From Ochrobactrum sp. RH2CCR150 (lineage in GTDB: Bacteria > Pseudomonadota > Alphaproteobacteria > Rhizobiales > Rhizobiaceae), in assembly GCA_014138095.1 (NCBI GenBank), contig JACGXE010000001.1:760357-824356 (forward strand): a DNA stretch of 64,000 nt. Reading direction: 5' to 3'. Positions 32,652-42,107 of the stretch are shown here, one piece after another. A model generated the notes under the pieces. That model saw nothing but the letters and a program-made list of their open reading frames with translations, did no database searches and was not told the origin of the DNA. Made by a program: the position numbers and the translations under genes. Position 1 is the stretch's first letter. Each line of letters starts with the position of its first letter.

Positions 32652-34925
32652 ATGAAAGTTTTAAATAAGCATTTGGCATATTTGCTTATTGGTACATCTT
32701 CTTTATTAGGTGACGCACATATTGCGACAGCGCAACAGCTGGAGCTGGACACATCATATGGAATGGATGAATTGGGACATGGCTCTTATGCCTACGGCGT
32801 CTCTGCTGACGGCAAGGTGGTTGTCGGGTCTCTCACCGGTCTGGGAACTCTCACTGCTCCTCAGAAGTGGGATAGCGAAACCGCAAGCCGGACCACTCTG
32901 ACACCTTTGAACGTTCAGCTTTCCGCTCATGCTACGGCTGTGTCCACTAATGGCAGCGTCATTCTGGGGACTTTCTTTGATGGCGCTGTTACCCGCTCTA
33001 TGGCATGGCTAAATGGCTCGACGATCGCGACGGAGCTTAAAGTCATCGACCCTACCGTTGATGTCACCGCCCCGGCCGTGTCCGCTGACGGGTCCACAAT
33101 TGTTGGATACTACCACGACGGTACCCCGCAGCACGTCGCTCATGCAGTTAAGTGGTCGCTGGACAGCGGTTCGCCGCAGCTAAGTGAACTCAATGGTTTG
33201 GGCGCAGGAGGCTCCTCAGCAGAGGCTGTTTCCCAAGACGGGTCAGTGATCGTTGGTTCTTCAAATATAGGTGCTGCTGGTACAAACACTCATGCAGTGA
33301 TGTGGCGTAACCACGCGTCTAATGCGACCAGTCTTAACACTTTGGGTGGTGATAACTCTGCCGCGATGGGCGTGTCTGCTGCAGGATCGGTGATCGTTGG
33401 TTACTCAGAATTGACCTCCGGTAATACCGCACTTCGCCATGCGACCGTATGGCGTGACGGAGCCACGACGCCAACGGATCTTGGTACGTTGACCGGTAAT
33501 ACCTTCTCTATGGCCCATGCTGTGTCCGCTGACGGCAGTGTCATCATCGGACTTTCGAGGAATACATCAACGGATCAGCACGCAGTCGCGTGGTATGGTG
33601 GAGGGTCGGATATTACCGATCTTGGCACTTTGGGCGGTGCGACTTCCGACACAGTTGCTGTTTCAGCAAATGGCTCTGTTATCGTTGGCAATGCGGACAA
33701 TGTGAGTACAAGTCACGCTGTCGCTTGGGTTGGTGCGAACGGGTCGCTGATTGATCTTGGAACTTTGGGCGGCATAAAGTCCAACACTACCGGTGTTTCC
33801 GCTGATGGAACGGTTATTGTCGGTAATTTCCAGGATACGAATAATAAATACCACGCCGCACTCTGGAAACTCGTGAAGGTAACGCCGCCCGATCCTGAGC
33901 CGAACCCCAATCCGCCCCCTGATCCAGACCCGAACGCGAATGGGAAGCCGACGCCGACGCCCACACCTGTTGGCATTGATGTGACCAATACGGTTGATAC
34001 GGTTGCAGCACTTGCGCACGACACCTTCGCCGTCATGGGATCGCAAGGCGCGATTGTCGGTCGTCTGATGGGCGGCAGCAGCAGCGGTCAGGGCTTCAAC
34101 GATTTCTCCGGTGCTGGCCTTGGAATGGCTAAGGCAGGTGAAAGCTGGTACGGCATCTATTCCGATGTCGGTCGCGCAGGTGATAGCAAGGATGTTCTCG
34201 GCTGGATGACACTTGGTCATGCCTTCACCGATAATTTCTCGGCAGGCGCAACCATTGCGCACACGTTCTGGCAGGACATGCCGGACAATTACGACCACAC
34301 CAACAACAATATTGGTGGCGGCATCTATGCCCAGTGGAAAGACAGCACCCAGAGCGGAACCTGGTATATACGCGGTTCTGCGGCGATCAATCGTTATGAT
34401 ACTGAGCGCACACGCCAGGTTCTGGGCTATACCGAACCCGGCAGCGGCGACAGCACCATCAATGGCTGGGGCGTGCAGCTGGAAGCAGGGCAGTCGTTTG
34501 ATCTCGGCAACAAGTCGTCGTTCGGCTATTACGGCGGCTTGAACTATACCGACCTGAAGATGGACGGCTATACCGAAACCGGCGTCTATTTCCCATTCAC
34601 CTATTCGGATGTGAAGTCGCAACGCACGACCGCCTATTTCGGCCTCAACTATGGTATGGCGCTGACCGACAAGGTCAATTGGTCCGTCAATGCGGAGATC
34701 GAGCAGGATCTTTCGCACAAGGATCCGAGCGTGATCGCCAGTGCTGACTATATCGGCGCATTCGAGTTCGGTTCTGATAACGCCCATACACGCGGCAGCC
34801 TGTCGACCACGGTTTCCTATGCGTTCAGCGATGCGGTCAGCATCGGTGTGACGCCTTATGTGAACCGCACGCTGGACAAGGATACAGCATTCGGCGCGAT
34901 CATCGGCCTTTCCGGCAAGTTCTAG
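32652..34925 (+). CDS. Autotransporter with HAF-repeat passenger
   Basis: This is a 757-residue type V secreted protein. The signal peptide ends near ATAQQ (about residue 28). The passenger has eight repeats of the form (A/G)VSADGSVIVG at residues 49, 95, 141, 191, 239, 289, 335 and 380, a period of 45-50. A proline/aspartate-rich linker covers 409-440. The C-terminal beta-barrel (about 470-757) ends in a terminal Phe (GLSGKF). HAF-repeat autotransporters occur in Brucella relatives, with unknown ligands. GAGGGAAA precedes the ATG. The first 35 codons are AT-rich, while the barrel uses host-like codons. Confidence 0.9.
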   Translation: MKVLNKHLAYLLIGTSSLLGDAHIATAQQLELDTSYGMDELGHGSYAYGVSADGKVVVGSLTGLGTLTAPQKWDSETASRTTLTPLNVQLSAHATAVSTNGSVILGTFFDGAVTRSMAWLNGSTIATELKVIDPTVDVTAPAVSADGSTIVGYYHDGTPQHVAHAVKWSLDSGSPQLSELNGLGAGGSSAEAVSQDGSVIVGSSNIGAAGTNTHAVMWRNHASNATSLNTLGGDNSAAMGVSAAGSVIVGYSELTSGNTALRHATVWRDGATTPTDLGTLTGNTFSMAHAVSADGSVIIGLSRNTSTDQHAVAWYGGGSDITDLGTLGGATSDTVAVSANGSVIVGNADNVSTSHAVAWVGANGSLIDLGTLGGIKSNTTGVSADGTVIVGNFQDTNNKYHAALWKLVKVTPPDPEPNPNPPPDPDPNANGKPTPTPTPVGIDVTNTVDTVAALAHDTFAVMGSQGAIVGRLMGGSSSGQGFNDFSGAGLGMAKAGESWYGIYSDVGRAGDSKDVLGWMTLGHAFTDNFSAGATIAHTFWQDMPDNYDHTNNNIGGGIYAQWKDSTQSGTWYIRGSAAINRYDTERTRQVLGYTEPGSGDSTINGWGVQLEAGQSFDLGNKSSFGYYGGLNYTDLKMDGYTETGVYFPFTYSDVKSQRTTAYFGLNYGMALTDKVNWSVNAEIEQDLSHKDPSVIASADYIGAFEFGSDNAHTRGSLSTTVSYAFSDAVSIGVTPYVNRTLDKDTAFGAIIGLSGKF

Positions 34926-35437
34926 GGCTTGCCACGATAGGCGCACGGTTCCGCATGAATGGAAAAGCCGGAGCCGATGACAGTTCGGCGGCGGCGTTCC
35001 GTTTGACGGAAGCTGATCTAATAAGCACAGACAGGCGGGAGAGAGTGACCTCTTCCGCCTGTGTCATTTCAAGGCGTGCTGTTTCCATCGCCGCAATTGG
35101 ATGCTTTCGATTGCCCGCATTGGTCAATCTTGCAGGACGACTCTTCTGGTTAAAGTGCAAAGCGGGCTTGTCCGGTGCGAAATGTGCTCATTCGCGCTGT
35201 GCCCACCGTGATCGGCTGGGGATAGCGGCAACGAAAAAGTGAAGGATTCGCGCCACATTCTTCGTCTTTGGGCGGAAAATGAGTCGCACCATTGGCTATC
35301 CAATTGTTTTTTATGAATAAAAAACCTTCTGGAGCAGTGGCTTCACCGCCTTGACTACCGGGCGGCGTGTCAATATGTTGCGCGCAACTTGGAAATGGGT
35401 TTTTGAACCTGCCTTTCTTGAAAAAAAGGAGCTGCCA
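34926..35437. other. Intergenic region before atpI, one inverted repeat
   Basis: An inverted repeat at 35031-35062 (ACAGGCGG ... CCGCCTGT, with inner GAGAG/CTCT pairing) could form a strong hairpin, without a T-run. The promoter of the atp operon should lie in the last 150 bp, where AT content rises (TTTTTTATGAATAAAAAACC). No coding region was recognised. Confidence 0.55.
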
Positions 35438-35836
35438 ATGGCACGGGGAATTGAGCCCGAAACGCCATCCGGTGCTGTCAAGGATGGGCAAGGGCAACCT
35501 GCTTCCGGGGAGCTGGATCAGCGTTTGAACCGTCTTGAGGCCGAATTGGTCAAAAAAGGCATGTTCAAAAAGCCAGCTTCCGAGGAGGAGCGGTCGGAAA
35601 CGGCAAGTTCGGTCGCACAGGCCATGAAACTTTCCAGCGAGTTTATCGCGGGAATCGTGGTGGGTGCGGTACTTGGCTGGTTTATCGATCGTGTCGCCGG
35701 TACGTCGCCTTGGGGATTGATCGTATTTCTCCTACTGGGCTTCGCAGCGGGTGTCCTCAATGTGCTTCGTTCCGTAGGTTATGTCGCCGATCAAGGCGGC
35801 ATTAAGACTAACGCGGAAAAGAGTGACAGGAAATAA
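35438..35836 (+). CDS. atpI: ATP synthase accessory protein AtpI
   Basis: This 132-residue protein has a soluble N-terminal part (to about 65) and two membrane helices (about 68-90 and 97-115, with IAGIVVGAVLGWFIDRVAG and LIVFLLLGFAAGVLNVLR). The second carries the Gly-rich AtpI pattern. AtpI assists assembly of the c-ring and ion uptake. AAGGAG precedes the ATG. It is first in the F0 operon. Confidence 0.9.
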   Translation: MARGIEPETPSGAVKDGQGQPASGELDQRLNRLEAELVKKGMFKKPASEEERSETASSVAQAMKLSSEFIAGIVVGAVLGWFIDRVAGTSPWGLIVFLLLGFAAGVLNVLRSVGYVADQGGIKTNAEKSDRK

Positions 35837-35917
35837 GCCTTGTCGGACTTTACGGTAAAGTTCGTTCAAGTGTAAGTGATAGGCGGGCCGGATGCATGTC
35901 GGGCCCCGAGACTGAAA

Positions 35918-35991
35918 CGCCTTCGGGTAGACCAAGTCGCCTTCGGGCAGACCAAATCGCCTTAGGGCAGGCCAAATCGCCTTCGGGCAGG
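35918..35991 (+). repeat. 20-bp tandem repeat between atpI and atpB
   Basis: Units CGCCTTCGGGTAGACCAAGT, CGCCTTCGGGCAGACCAAAT and CGCCTTAGGGCAGGCCAAAT follow one another, then a partial fourth CGCCTTCGGGCAGG. About 3.7 copies with few differences end 20 bp before the atpB start. Confidence 0.9.
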
Positions 35992-36010
35992 GAAGACAGA
36001 CGAGGTTAAG

Positions 36011-36760
36011 GTGGCGAACGATCCGATCCATCAGTTCCAGATTTCTCGGTGGATTCCCATCGATGTAGGCGGCGTTGACCTGTCGTTCACGAATGTTTCG
36101 GCTTTCATGGTCGCAACTGTCGTGGTCGCTTCGGGCTTCCTTTATCTGACGTCTTCGGGCCGCGGTCTTATCCCGACCCGTCTGCAGTCGGTTTCGGAAA
36201 TGGCCTATGAATTTGTGGCGACAAGCCTCAGGGATTCGGCCGGATCGAAGGGCATGAAGTTCTTCCCCTTCGTCTTCTCGCTGTTCATGTTCGTGCTGGT
36301 CGCGAATTTCATCGGTCTCTTCCCGTATTTCTACACTGTAACCAGCCAGATCATCGTGACGTTCGCTCTCGCGTGTCTGGTCATCGGTACGGTCATCATC
36401 TACGGTTTCTTCAAGCACGGTTTCGGCTTCCTCAAGCTGTTCGTACCGAGCGGCGTTCCCGGCATTATCGTGCCGCTGGTTGTCGCCATTGAAATCATCT
36501 CGTTCCTGTCGCGTCCGATCAGCCTCTCAGTTCGTCTTTTCGCGAACATGCTCGCAGGCCACATCACGCTCAAGGTTTTTGCCGGCTTCGTTGTTTCGCT
36601 GGCAGCCCTTGGTCCGATCGGCGTCGGCGGCGCGGTCCTGCCGCTCATCATGACGGTTGCGATCACCGCACTCGAATTCCTCGTAGCCTTCCTCCAGGCC
36701 TACGTGTTTACCGTTCTCACCTGCATGTACATCAACGACGCAGTACATCCGGGACACTGA
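36011..36760 (+). CDS. atpB: ATP synthase F0 subunit a
   Basis: This 249-residue membrane protein has five or more helices. The essential Arg is in [14 protein letters not shown], and the later helix has [20 protein letters not shown]. It forms the proton half-channels with the c-ring. It starts at GTG with GAGGTTAAG just upstream. The tandem repeat in front may alter its translation. There is a 68-bp gap to atpE. Confidence 0.97.
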   Translation: MANDPIHQFQISRWIPIDVGGVDLSFTNVSAFMVATVVVASGFLYLTSSGRGLIPTRLQSVSEMAYEFVATSLRDSAGSKGMKFFPFVFSLFMFVLVANFIGLFPYFYTVTSQIIVTFALACLVIGTVIIYGFFKHGFGFLKLFVPSGVPGIIVPLVVAIEIISFLSRPISLSVRLFANMLAGHITLKVFAGFVVSLAALGPIGVGGAVLPLIMTVAITALEFLVAFLQAYVFTVLTCMYINDAVHPGH

Positions 36761-36828
36761 GTTCAAACCGGCGGGCGACCGCCAGAACTGAAATCCGCGC
36801 TTATATTTCAATCCAGAAGGAGCTTAAC

Positions 36829-37056
36829 ATGGAAGCGGAAGCAGCAAAGTACATCGGCGCCGGTCTCGCCTGTTTCGGTATGGCCGGTACGGCTCTCGGC
36901 CTCGGCAACATCTTCGGCCAATACCTCTCCGGCGCTCTGCGCAACCCGTCCGCTGCTGACAGCCAGTTCGGCCGTCTGGTGTTCGGTTTCGCCGTTACGG
37001 AAGCTCTGGGCATCTTCTCGCTGCTCATCGCGCTTCTGCTCCTCTTCGCCGTCTAA
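36829..37056 (+). CDS. atpE: ATP synthase F0 subunit c
   Basis: This 75-residue hairpin protein has two helices around the polar loop RNPSAADSQ and the proton-binding Glu58 in [25 protein letters not shown] precedes the ATG. It forms the rotating c-ring. Confidence 0.97.
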   Translation: MEAEAAKYIGAGLACFGMAGTALGLGNIFGQYLSGALRNPSAADSQFGRLVFGFAVTEALGIFSLLIALLLLFAV

Positions 37057-37138
37057 TAAACGGTTTAAGAGTCTGGCCTGCCGCGATCTGTATCTCGTAA
37101 TGCAGCGCGGCTGGCCTTTGCATATGACGTCTGAGTAG

Positions 37139-37183
37139 GCATGATCCCGGAAGACGGGAACCGGTTTTCGGATCAGATCATGC
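37139..37183. repeat. Family B palindromic repeat, copy 2, between atpE and atpF2
   Basis: GCATGATCCCGGAAGACGGG at one end pairs with CGGATCAGATCATGC at the other around CCGGTTTT. The outer arms GCATGATC/GATCATGC are perfect. It lies in the operon, 22 bp before the next start, and may act as an mRNA hairpin that sets the high c-subunit level. Confidence 0.8.
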
Positions 37184-37204
37184 TGGATTTAAGGGGAAAT
37201 CTGG

Positions 37205-37822
37205 ATGTTCGTGTCCACGGCGTTTGCCCAAACCGCCACCGAATCGCAACCGGCACCAGCTGCTGGCGAGCACGGCGCAGCCGATGCTGTGCACACCGAA
37301 ACCGGGGTCGCGCACGATGCCGGACACGGCAGCGGCGTATTCCCTCCGTTCGATTCCACCCATTACGCCTCACAGGTTCTGTGGCTGGCGATCACGTTCG
37401 GTCTTTTCTATCTGTTCATGTCCCGCGTGGTTCTGCCGCGTATCGGCGGCGTGATCGAAACCCGTCGTGACCGTATTGCTCAGGATCTCGAGCAGGCTGC
37501 CCGTCTCAAGCAGGATGCCGACAACGCCATCGTTGCTTATGAGCAGGAATTGGCCCAGGCCCGCACCAAGGCTGCTTCGATTGCCGAAGCTGCTCGCGAA
37601 AAGGGCAAGGGCGAAGCAGACGCCGAGCGCGCTGCTGCTGAAGCCACTCTGGAAAGCAAGCTCAAGGAAGCCGAAGACCGCATCGCTGCGATCAAGGCCA
37701 AGGCCATGAGCGACGTCGGCACCATCGCCGAGGAAACCACGGCTGAAATCGTCGAACAGCTTCTGGGCACCAAAGCCGACAAGGCTTCGGTAACCGCCGC
37801 TGTCAAGGCCGCGAACGCCTGA
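37205..37822 (+). CDS. atpF2: ATP synthase F0 subunit b'
   Basis: This 205-residue subunit has an acidic and Ala/Gly-rich N-terminal extension (to about 50), one membrane helix at 58-80 ([19 protein letters not shown] region) and a long charged coiled coil rich in Ala, Glu and Lys. Alphaproteobacteria carry this second b-type subunit (b') beside b. It forms the stator stalk as a b/b' heterodimer. AAGGGGAA precedes the ATG. Confidence 0.93.
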   Translation: MFVSTAFAQTATESQPAPAAGEHGAADAVHTETGVAHDAGHGSGVFPPFDSTHYASQVLWLAITFGLFYLFMSRVVLPRIGGVIETRRDRIAQDLEQAARLKQDADNAIVAYEQELAQARTKAASIAEAAREKGKGEADAERAAAEATLESKLKEAEDRIAAIKAKAMSDVGTIAEETTAEIVEQLLGTKADKASVTAAVKAANA

Positions 37823-37832
37823 GGAGAGGTCA

Positions 37833-38312
37833 ATGGACGCTACATTTTGGGCACTTGTTGGCCTCATCATCTTCCTGGCGATCCTCGCCTATTTGAAAGT
37901 TCCGGCTATGGTTGGCCGTTCGCTCGATGAGCGTGCAGACCACATCAAGAAGGAACTGGAAGAGGCCCGTACGCTGCGTGAAGAAGCTCAGCAGCTTTTG
38001 GCCGAATACCATCGCAAGCGTAAGGAAGCCGAAAAGGAAGCAGGCGATATCGTCGCCGCTGCCGAACGCGAAGCCAAGGCTCTTCTCGAAGATGCCAAGC
38101 GTGCGACTGAAGAATATGTGGCCCGCCGTAACAAGTTGGCTGAACAGAAGATCGCAACCGCTGAAGTCGACGCTATCAATGCCGTCCGTGCTTCGGCTGT
38201 GGATCTCGCTGTTGCCGCCGCTGGTAAGCTTGTCGCAGACAAGGTTGACACGAAGGTCTCCGGCGGTCTGTTCAAGGACGCACTGGTTCAGGTCAAGTCG
38301 AACATGAACTAA
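37833..38312 (+). CDS. atpF: ATP synthase F0 subunit b
   Basis: This 159-residue subunit has one N-terminal helix (about 4-22, FWALVGLIIFLAILAYLKV) and a coiled-coil stalk up to about residue 135. It lies 10 bp after b' and ends the F0 operon. F1 genes are not in this window, which is usual for alphaproteobacteria with split F0/F1 operons. Confidence 0.95.
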   Translation: MDATFWALVGLIIFLAILAYLKVPAMVGRSLDERADHIKKELEEARTLREEAQQLLAEYHRKRKEAEKEAGDIVAAAEREAKALLEDAKRATEEYVARRNKLAEQKIATAEVDAINAVRASAVDLAVAAAGKLVADKVDTKVSGGLFKDALVQVKSNMN

Positions 38313-38339
38313 GGTTTTCGCGACCGTTAGAGTTTTGAA

Positions 38340-38365
38340 ATGCCGCCTGAAAGGGCGGCATTTTT
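38340..38365 (+). terminator. Rho-independent terminator of the F0 operon
   Basis: ATGCCGCC and GGCGGCAT pair around TGAAAG and are followed by TTTT. It lies 28 bp past the atpF stop. Confidence 0.95.
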
Positions 38366-38892
38366 GTTTTGAACAGAGCTTTGAGCACGTCTCAAAGAGC
38401 GCGAAGTGCCTTTGCTGGGCCAGATAATACGTGCGTAAAAACATAGTTGGAGCGTCACGACGTTCACCCTTCATTGAAGCCGCTCCGAGGCTTTGCGTAC
38501 CGACACCGCACGCCAAGTGGTGGGTCGGAGCAGGCAGGCTGTGCGCAGATGCTCTGGAGCACACCCGAAAAGTTTCCGCCTGATCCATGGACATCCGACC
38601 TGCTTCAGCTCGATTAGATGTGCATTCAATGATCAGGGCATGTCGAACAATGCCAACGGATGCGGCGGCTGGCGCAGTCGTATCTAAGAACCTGTTCCAA
38701 AAGTCGCCTTGTGTGGCAGCAAATGGCAATTTGAGATTTGCTTTCGCATAATCTGAACCGAAAAGTCTGCAACTTTTCGGAATTATGCGAGGCTTCCGGT
38801 GCTTACGTACCTTTAGTACGCCCCGCTCCGGTACGCGAAAATTACCATTTTCGCACACACATGCCGCTTTTTGATTCAGGCTCTGATACCGC
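38366..38892. other. Intergenic region rich in repeat fragments
   Basis: It contains a degraded family A copy (about 38390-38450, GATAATACGTGCGTAAAAAC) and a complete family B copy at 38746-38788 (GCATAAT ... CCGAAAAGT-CTGCA-ACTTTTCGG ... ATTATGC). After that comes CTTACGTACCTTTAGTACG. I saw no credible coding region. Both flanking genes converge on it. Confidence 0.65.
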
Positions 38893-39561
38893 TCAGCGGT
38901 GAGGTTCAAACCGTCCCTTGATCGGCGCGAAAGTGTAACGGTGAAGGCCGGGTACGGGGCCGTTACTTTCGATCGCCGTGCGGTGTCTGGCCGTTCCATA
39001 GCCCGCATGAACTTCCATGCCGTAGATGGCGTGGACGCTGCCTACGCGTTCCATCATGCGATCCCGTGTCACCTTCGCGATAATAGAGGCTGCCGCAATC
39101 GACACCGAACGCTGATCACCCTTCACCAGGGCGGAGCCGGGGCAGGGAAGGCCGGTTGGTACATCACGACCGTCAACCAATGCATGGCAAGGCTGCAAGA
39201 CGAGACCGTGCACAGCGCGGCGCATCGCTTCCAGCGCGGCTTTGCGAATATCTGTTGCGTCGATACTGCGCGCGCTGAGGCTCGCGACGGAAACACTCAC
39301 GGCCTTGGTCAGAATGGTCTCATAGAGAGCATTGCGCTTGGCGGTATTTAGACGCTTGGAATCGTCCAGCCCGTCGGGAACATCGCTTGCGTCCAGCAGC
39401 ACGGCGGCAGCTACGACCGGCCCGGCCAGAGGCCCACGCCCCGCTTCATCGATGCCGACAATGTGGCGAAGCCCACGCGCAAGAAGCTTCGCTTCTTCTG
39501 AGAAGTCTGGAGCCAGCGGAATATCGAAGAGAAGGGGAGAATCAGAAGCCGTGCGTTTCAT
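38893..39561 (-). CDS. rnhB: Ribonuclease HII
   Basis: This 222-residue enzyme removes ribonucleotides from DNA. The metal motif is [15 protein letters not shown], with Asp38 and Glu39, and the third Asp is in ALVDGRDVP. Conserved YG(M/L)[11 protein letters not shown] also fits. The C-terminal half is complete. Confidence 0.95.
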   Translation of the reverse strand: MKRTASDSPLLFDIPLAPDFSEEAKLLARGLRHIVGIDEAGRGPLAGPVVAAAVLLDASDVPDGLDDSKRLNTAKRNALYETILTKAVSVSVASLSARSIDATDIRKAALEAMRRAVHGLVLQPCHALVDGRDVPTGLPCPGSALVKGDQRSVSIAAASIIAKVTRDRMMERVGSVHAIYGMEVHAGYGTARHRTAIESNGPVPGLHRYTFAPIKGRFEPHR

Positions 39562-39597
39562 AAGGTGGCGATGTTCGCATTGCCCCCGATTCTCCGC

Positions 39598-39661
39598 AAG
39601 GTCCTGCCAAGAGGAATGGTGGCGGGAAGCAGGACCTTATCCGCCTGAGGGGACAGGCGGA
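39598..39661. repeat. Two adjacent hairpins upstream of rnhB
   Basis: AAGGTCCTGC (39598-39607) and GCAGGACCTT (39629-39638) are perfect inverses. They are followed directly by TCCGCCTG-AGGGGA-CAGGCGGA (39640-39661). No T-run follows either hairpin. Confidence 0.6.
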
Positions 39662-39800
39662 AGCTGATTTGGACTTCGATCGCATCTTGATCTGATTGGA
39701 TCAGACCAGCGCTCTAAGTCGCCTTACAGAGAGAATAATCTTGCTGATCTTCGTGCCTCACTCTGGTTCAATTGCGCTCTGGATTGCACTTTGTGTGGTG

Positions 39801-40973
39801 TCAAAACAATGACAGCTGCTTGCCGCCTTTCTGGACGGGTTCGAACAGATCGGTGCGCAGGTGTTTGCGTTGTGTATTGATGCCGAGCTTACGGGCGGCC
39901 ATTTCGAACCTGCGGCCGATCTGCCAGGCATAAGGGCCGGTGCCGCGCATCCGCTTGCTCCATTCGGCGTCGTAATCCTTGCCGTCGCGCATGGAGCGCA
40001 CCAGCGACATCACATGCCGGTAGCGGTCCGGATAATTGCGCAGCAGCCAGTCCTTGAACAAGGGCGCCACTTCCAGCGGCAGGCGCAGCAGCACGTAACC
40101 AGCCTCGCGCGCACCCTGCGCATAAGCCGCGTCAAGAATACGTTCGATCTCGTGATCGTTGATGCCCGGAATGACGGGTCCCATCAACACTGAAGCTGGA
40201 ATGCCCGCGTCGGTCAGCTTGCGGATTGCCTGAAGGCGCAGGCTTGGCGTGGACGCGCGCGGCTCCATCGTGCGCGCCAGATGTGCGTCCAGCGTCGTCA
40301 CCGAAAGCGCAACCTTGGCGAGGCCCTTTTCGGCCATGCGGCTCAATATGTCGATGTCACGCACAACAAGGGCGGATTTCGTCACGATACCGACCGGGTG
40401 ATTGGCCGCTTCCAGCACTTCGAGAATTTCACGCATGATGCGCCATTTCTTCTCGATTGGCTGATACGGATCGGTATTGGTGCCGATGGCGATCGTCTTC
40501 GGCTGATAGCCTGCCTTGGCCAGTTCGCGCTCAAGCAGGCGCGGCGCATCCGGCTTGGCGAACAGGCGCGCCTCGAAATCGAGACCTGCCGACAGACCCA
40601 TATAGCTATGCGTCGGGCGGGCGAAACAATAGATGCAGCCATGCTCGCAACCACGATAGGGATTGATCGAACGGTCGAAGCTGATGTCGGGTGAATCGTT
40701 GCGGGTGATGATCGTGCGCGGCTTCTCCACCTGAACATCGGTGTTGAAGGCAGGCAATTCCTCCAGCGTCGTCCAGCCGTCGTCGAAATCCTGGCGGGTG
40801 GTCGGCTCGAAGCGTCCCGTCGGATTGATGCCCGCACCACGCCCGCGCCGCCGGCTGTGATCAATGCGCAGACCCGCTTCGCTGACAAGCGCATTGGCAT
40901 GCTCCGCACGGCCTGTGCCGAATGCGGCTATATCGGCCTGCTTGATGATATCTGCGTGCTGGATCGCTGCCAT
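39801..40973 (-). CDS. Radical SAM protein (PA0069/SplB-like family)
   Basis: This 390-residue protein has the radical SAM cluster C109-x3-C113-x2-C116 in RGCEHGCIYCFARP. The N-terminal region carries an Arg-rich, Gly-rich segment (HSRRRGRGAGIN). The C-terminal part fits the family annotated as Rv2578c/PA0069-like DNA repair photolyase-related proteins, with unknown reaction. The ATG at 40973 has GGGAG six bases upstream. Two other in-frame ATGs occur just before it. Confidence 0.85.
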   Translation of the reverse strand: MAAIQHADIIKQADIAAFGTGRAEHANALVSEAGLRIDHSRRRGRGAGINPTGRFEPTTRQDFDDGWTTLEELPAFNTDVQVEKPRTIITRNDSPDISFDRSINPYRGCEHGCIYCFARPTHSYMGLSAGLDFEARLFAKPDAPRLLERELAKAGYQPKTIAIGTNTDPYQPIEKKWRIMREILEVLEAANHPVGIVTKSALVVRDIDILSRMAEKGLAKVALSVTTLDAHLARTMEPRASTPSLRLQAIRKLTDAGIPASVLMGPVIPGINDHEIERILDAAYAQGAREAGYVLLRLPLEVAPLFKDWLLRNYPDRYRHVMSLVRSMRDGKDYDAEWSKRMRGTGPYAWQIGRRFEMAARKLGINTQRKHLRTDLFEPVQKGGKQLSLF

Positions 40974-41157
40974 CTTCATCTCCCTGCGGAGCTTCAAAGC
41001 ATGTCCGGATTAGCCTTTGATGGCTTGCAAGCGGCAATGCTTCTGGTAATTGTCCGACTCTGTCTGATGAATCTATTCCTATCCGATGAATTGGAACAAA
41101 GCAAGAACATACTGCGTTCTGCTTCCAGTTCACGCGGTGTTGATATATGAAGCGTCC

Positions 41158-41667
41158 ATGTTGTCCGTGATCATTGAAACACTGAATTCCGAAAAGCCTT
41201 TGGCGCACACACTGTCGGCGCTCGTGCCCGCCGTAGTGGAGGGGCTGGTGCGGCGTGTTCTGGTAATCGATGAAGGCTCTTCAGACGAAACCGCACTGGT
41301 TGCCATTGGCGCTGGATGCTCATTCAACGATGGTACGGATATGGAAGCAGCTCTCGGTGAGATCCGCACGCCATGGGTTCTGATTTTGGCTCCGGGAGCC
41401 GTACCGCAGGACGGCTGGGAACAAGTGGTTCGTCGCCATATCGATGGCGCAAGCGGGCCTGCGCGGTTCGCGCCTGCCAGAGAGGGCAGGTTGGGCGGTC
41501 TGAAGACTGCATTGTTCGGCGGTGGGGCAGCGCTCGATGCCGGGCTTCTGGTTCGGCTGGAGGCGATCAAGCCGCTGCTGATCGACGGGATGGCTTTCGC
41601 GCAATTGCCGCGCCAGTTGAAGCCGGTGCGCCTCAAACATGGCATCTATCCGCCAGAGCAGGATTAA
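41158..41667 (+). CDS. Short glycosyltransferase family 2-like protein
   Basis: This 169-residue protein starts MLSVIIETLNSEKPLAHTLS and has VIDEGSSDETALVA, matching the N-terminal nucleotide-binding part of GT-A family 2 enzymes. A TPWVLILAPGAVP segment stands where the metal DxD would be, and it has no Asp pair. With no DxD and a short length, it may not be an active transferase. The start is uncertain, and the Shine-Dalgarno sequence is weak. Confidence 0.68.
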   Translation: MLSVIIETLNSEKPLAHTLSALVPAVVEGLVRRVLVIDEGSSDETALVAIGAGCSFNDGTDMEAALGEIRTPWVLILAPGAVPQDGWEQVVRRHIDGASGPARFAPAREGRLGGLKTALFGGGAALDAGLLVRLEAIKPLLIDGMAFAQLPRQLKPVRLKHGIYPPEQD

Positions 41668-41680
41668 AATCCAAAACAGA

Positions 41681-41709
41681 AAAAGGCGAAGCCGGAGCTT
41701 CGCCTTTTT
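41681..41709. terminator. Bidirectional terminator
   Basis: AAAAGGCGAAGC and GCTTCGCCTTTT pair around CGGA with A- and T-runs on the two sides. It serves the glycosyltransferase-like gene and the leftward small exported protein. Confidence 0.92.
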
Positions 41710-41738
41710 GCAAGATAACAGCTTTCGCTCTATCTTGA

Positions 41739-41969
41739 TTAGTTCTGGTAGCTCGAAGGCGAAGCGTCGCCAAAACGATGAGCCGAACCATCCTGATAGG
41801 TCGAACCCGTATTGATCGTAGCGGTTGCGGTATGATCAACGGTCTGCGAAGTAACCGGCGTGCGGTCGTTTGCATAAAGATCGGCAGGTTCGCCAACATG
41901 TGGGTTTTCAGCGAAAGCAGCGCCGGCGCTAAGAGCAACGGCAACGGCAGCGAGAGCAAACTTATTCAT
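41739..41969 (-). CDS. Small exported protein, tandem paralogue 1
   Basis: This 76-residue protein has a signal peptide (about MNKFALAAVAVALSAGAAFA) and a mature part ENPHVGEPADLYANDRTPV, then a Thr-rich section and the tail GDASPSSYQN. It is one of three adjacent paralogues with near-identical mature segments. The ATG chosen has AAGGA eight bases before it, the same spacing as in paralogue 2. I do not know the function. The general layout recalls the small Rhizobiales DUF680 type, but I am not sure. Confidence 0.75.
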   Translation of the reverse strand: MNKFALAAVAVALSAGAAFAENPHVGEPADLYANDRTPVTSQTVDHTATATINTGSTYQDGSAHRFGDASPSSYQN

Positions 41970-42030
41970 TTTCATATTCCTTTAAAGATCGCCCTTCGGA
42001 TGGTGCCCGAACCAATCGGGAAGCAAGTAA

Positions 42031-42058
42031 GGGCACCCGGGTGGCTAAGGCACCATCC
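42031..42058 (-). promoter_or_regulatory. Conserved leader motif upstream of paralogue 1
   Basis: On the leftward strand the leader contains GGATGGTGCCTTAGCCACCC, then GGGTGCCC. A clearly related sequence, GGATGGCATTTTAGCCAACC, then GGGCGCCC, is found upstream of paralogue 2 at about 42444-42472. Confidence 0.55.
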
Positions 42059-42107
42059 TTCGGGGAGATAACTGTTGGAGCCGTGTTTGTTATCGAGGCC
42101 CGGCCTT

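Noticed and set aside
33663..34946. Long open frame opposite the autotransporter
   Set aside because: The forward gene has signal peptide, repeats and barrel, whereas the reverse frame has no recognisable protein features.
38493..38687. Short open frame between atpF and rnhB
   Set aside because: It spans repeat fragments, has no ribosome site and has no recognisable motif.
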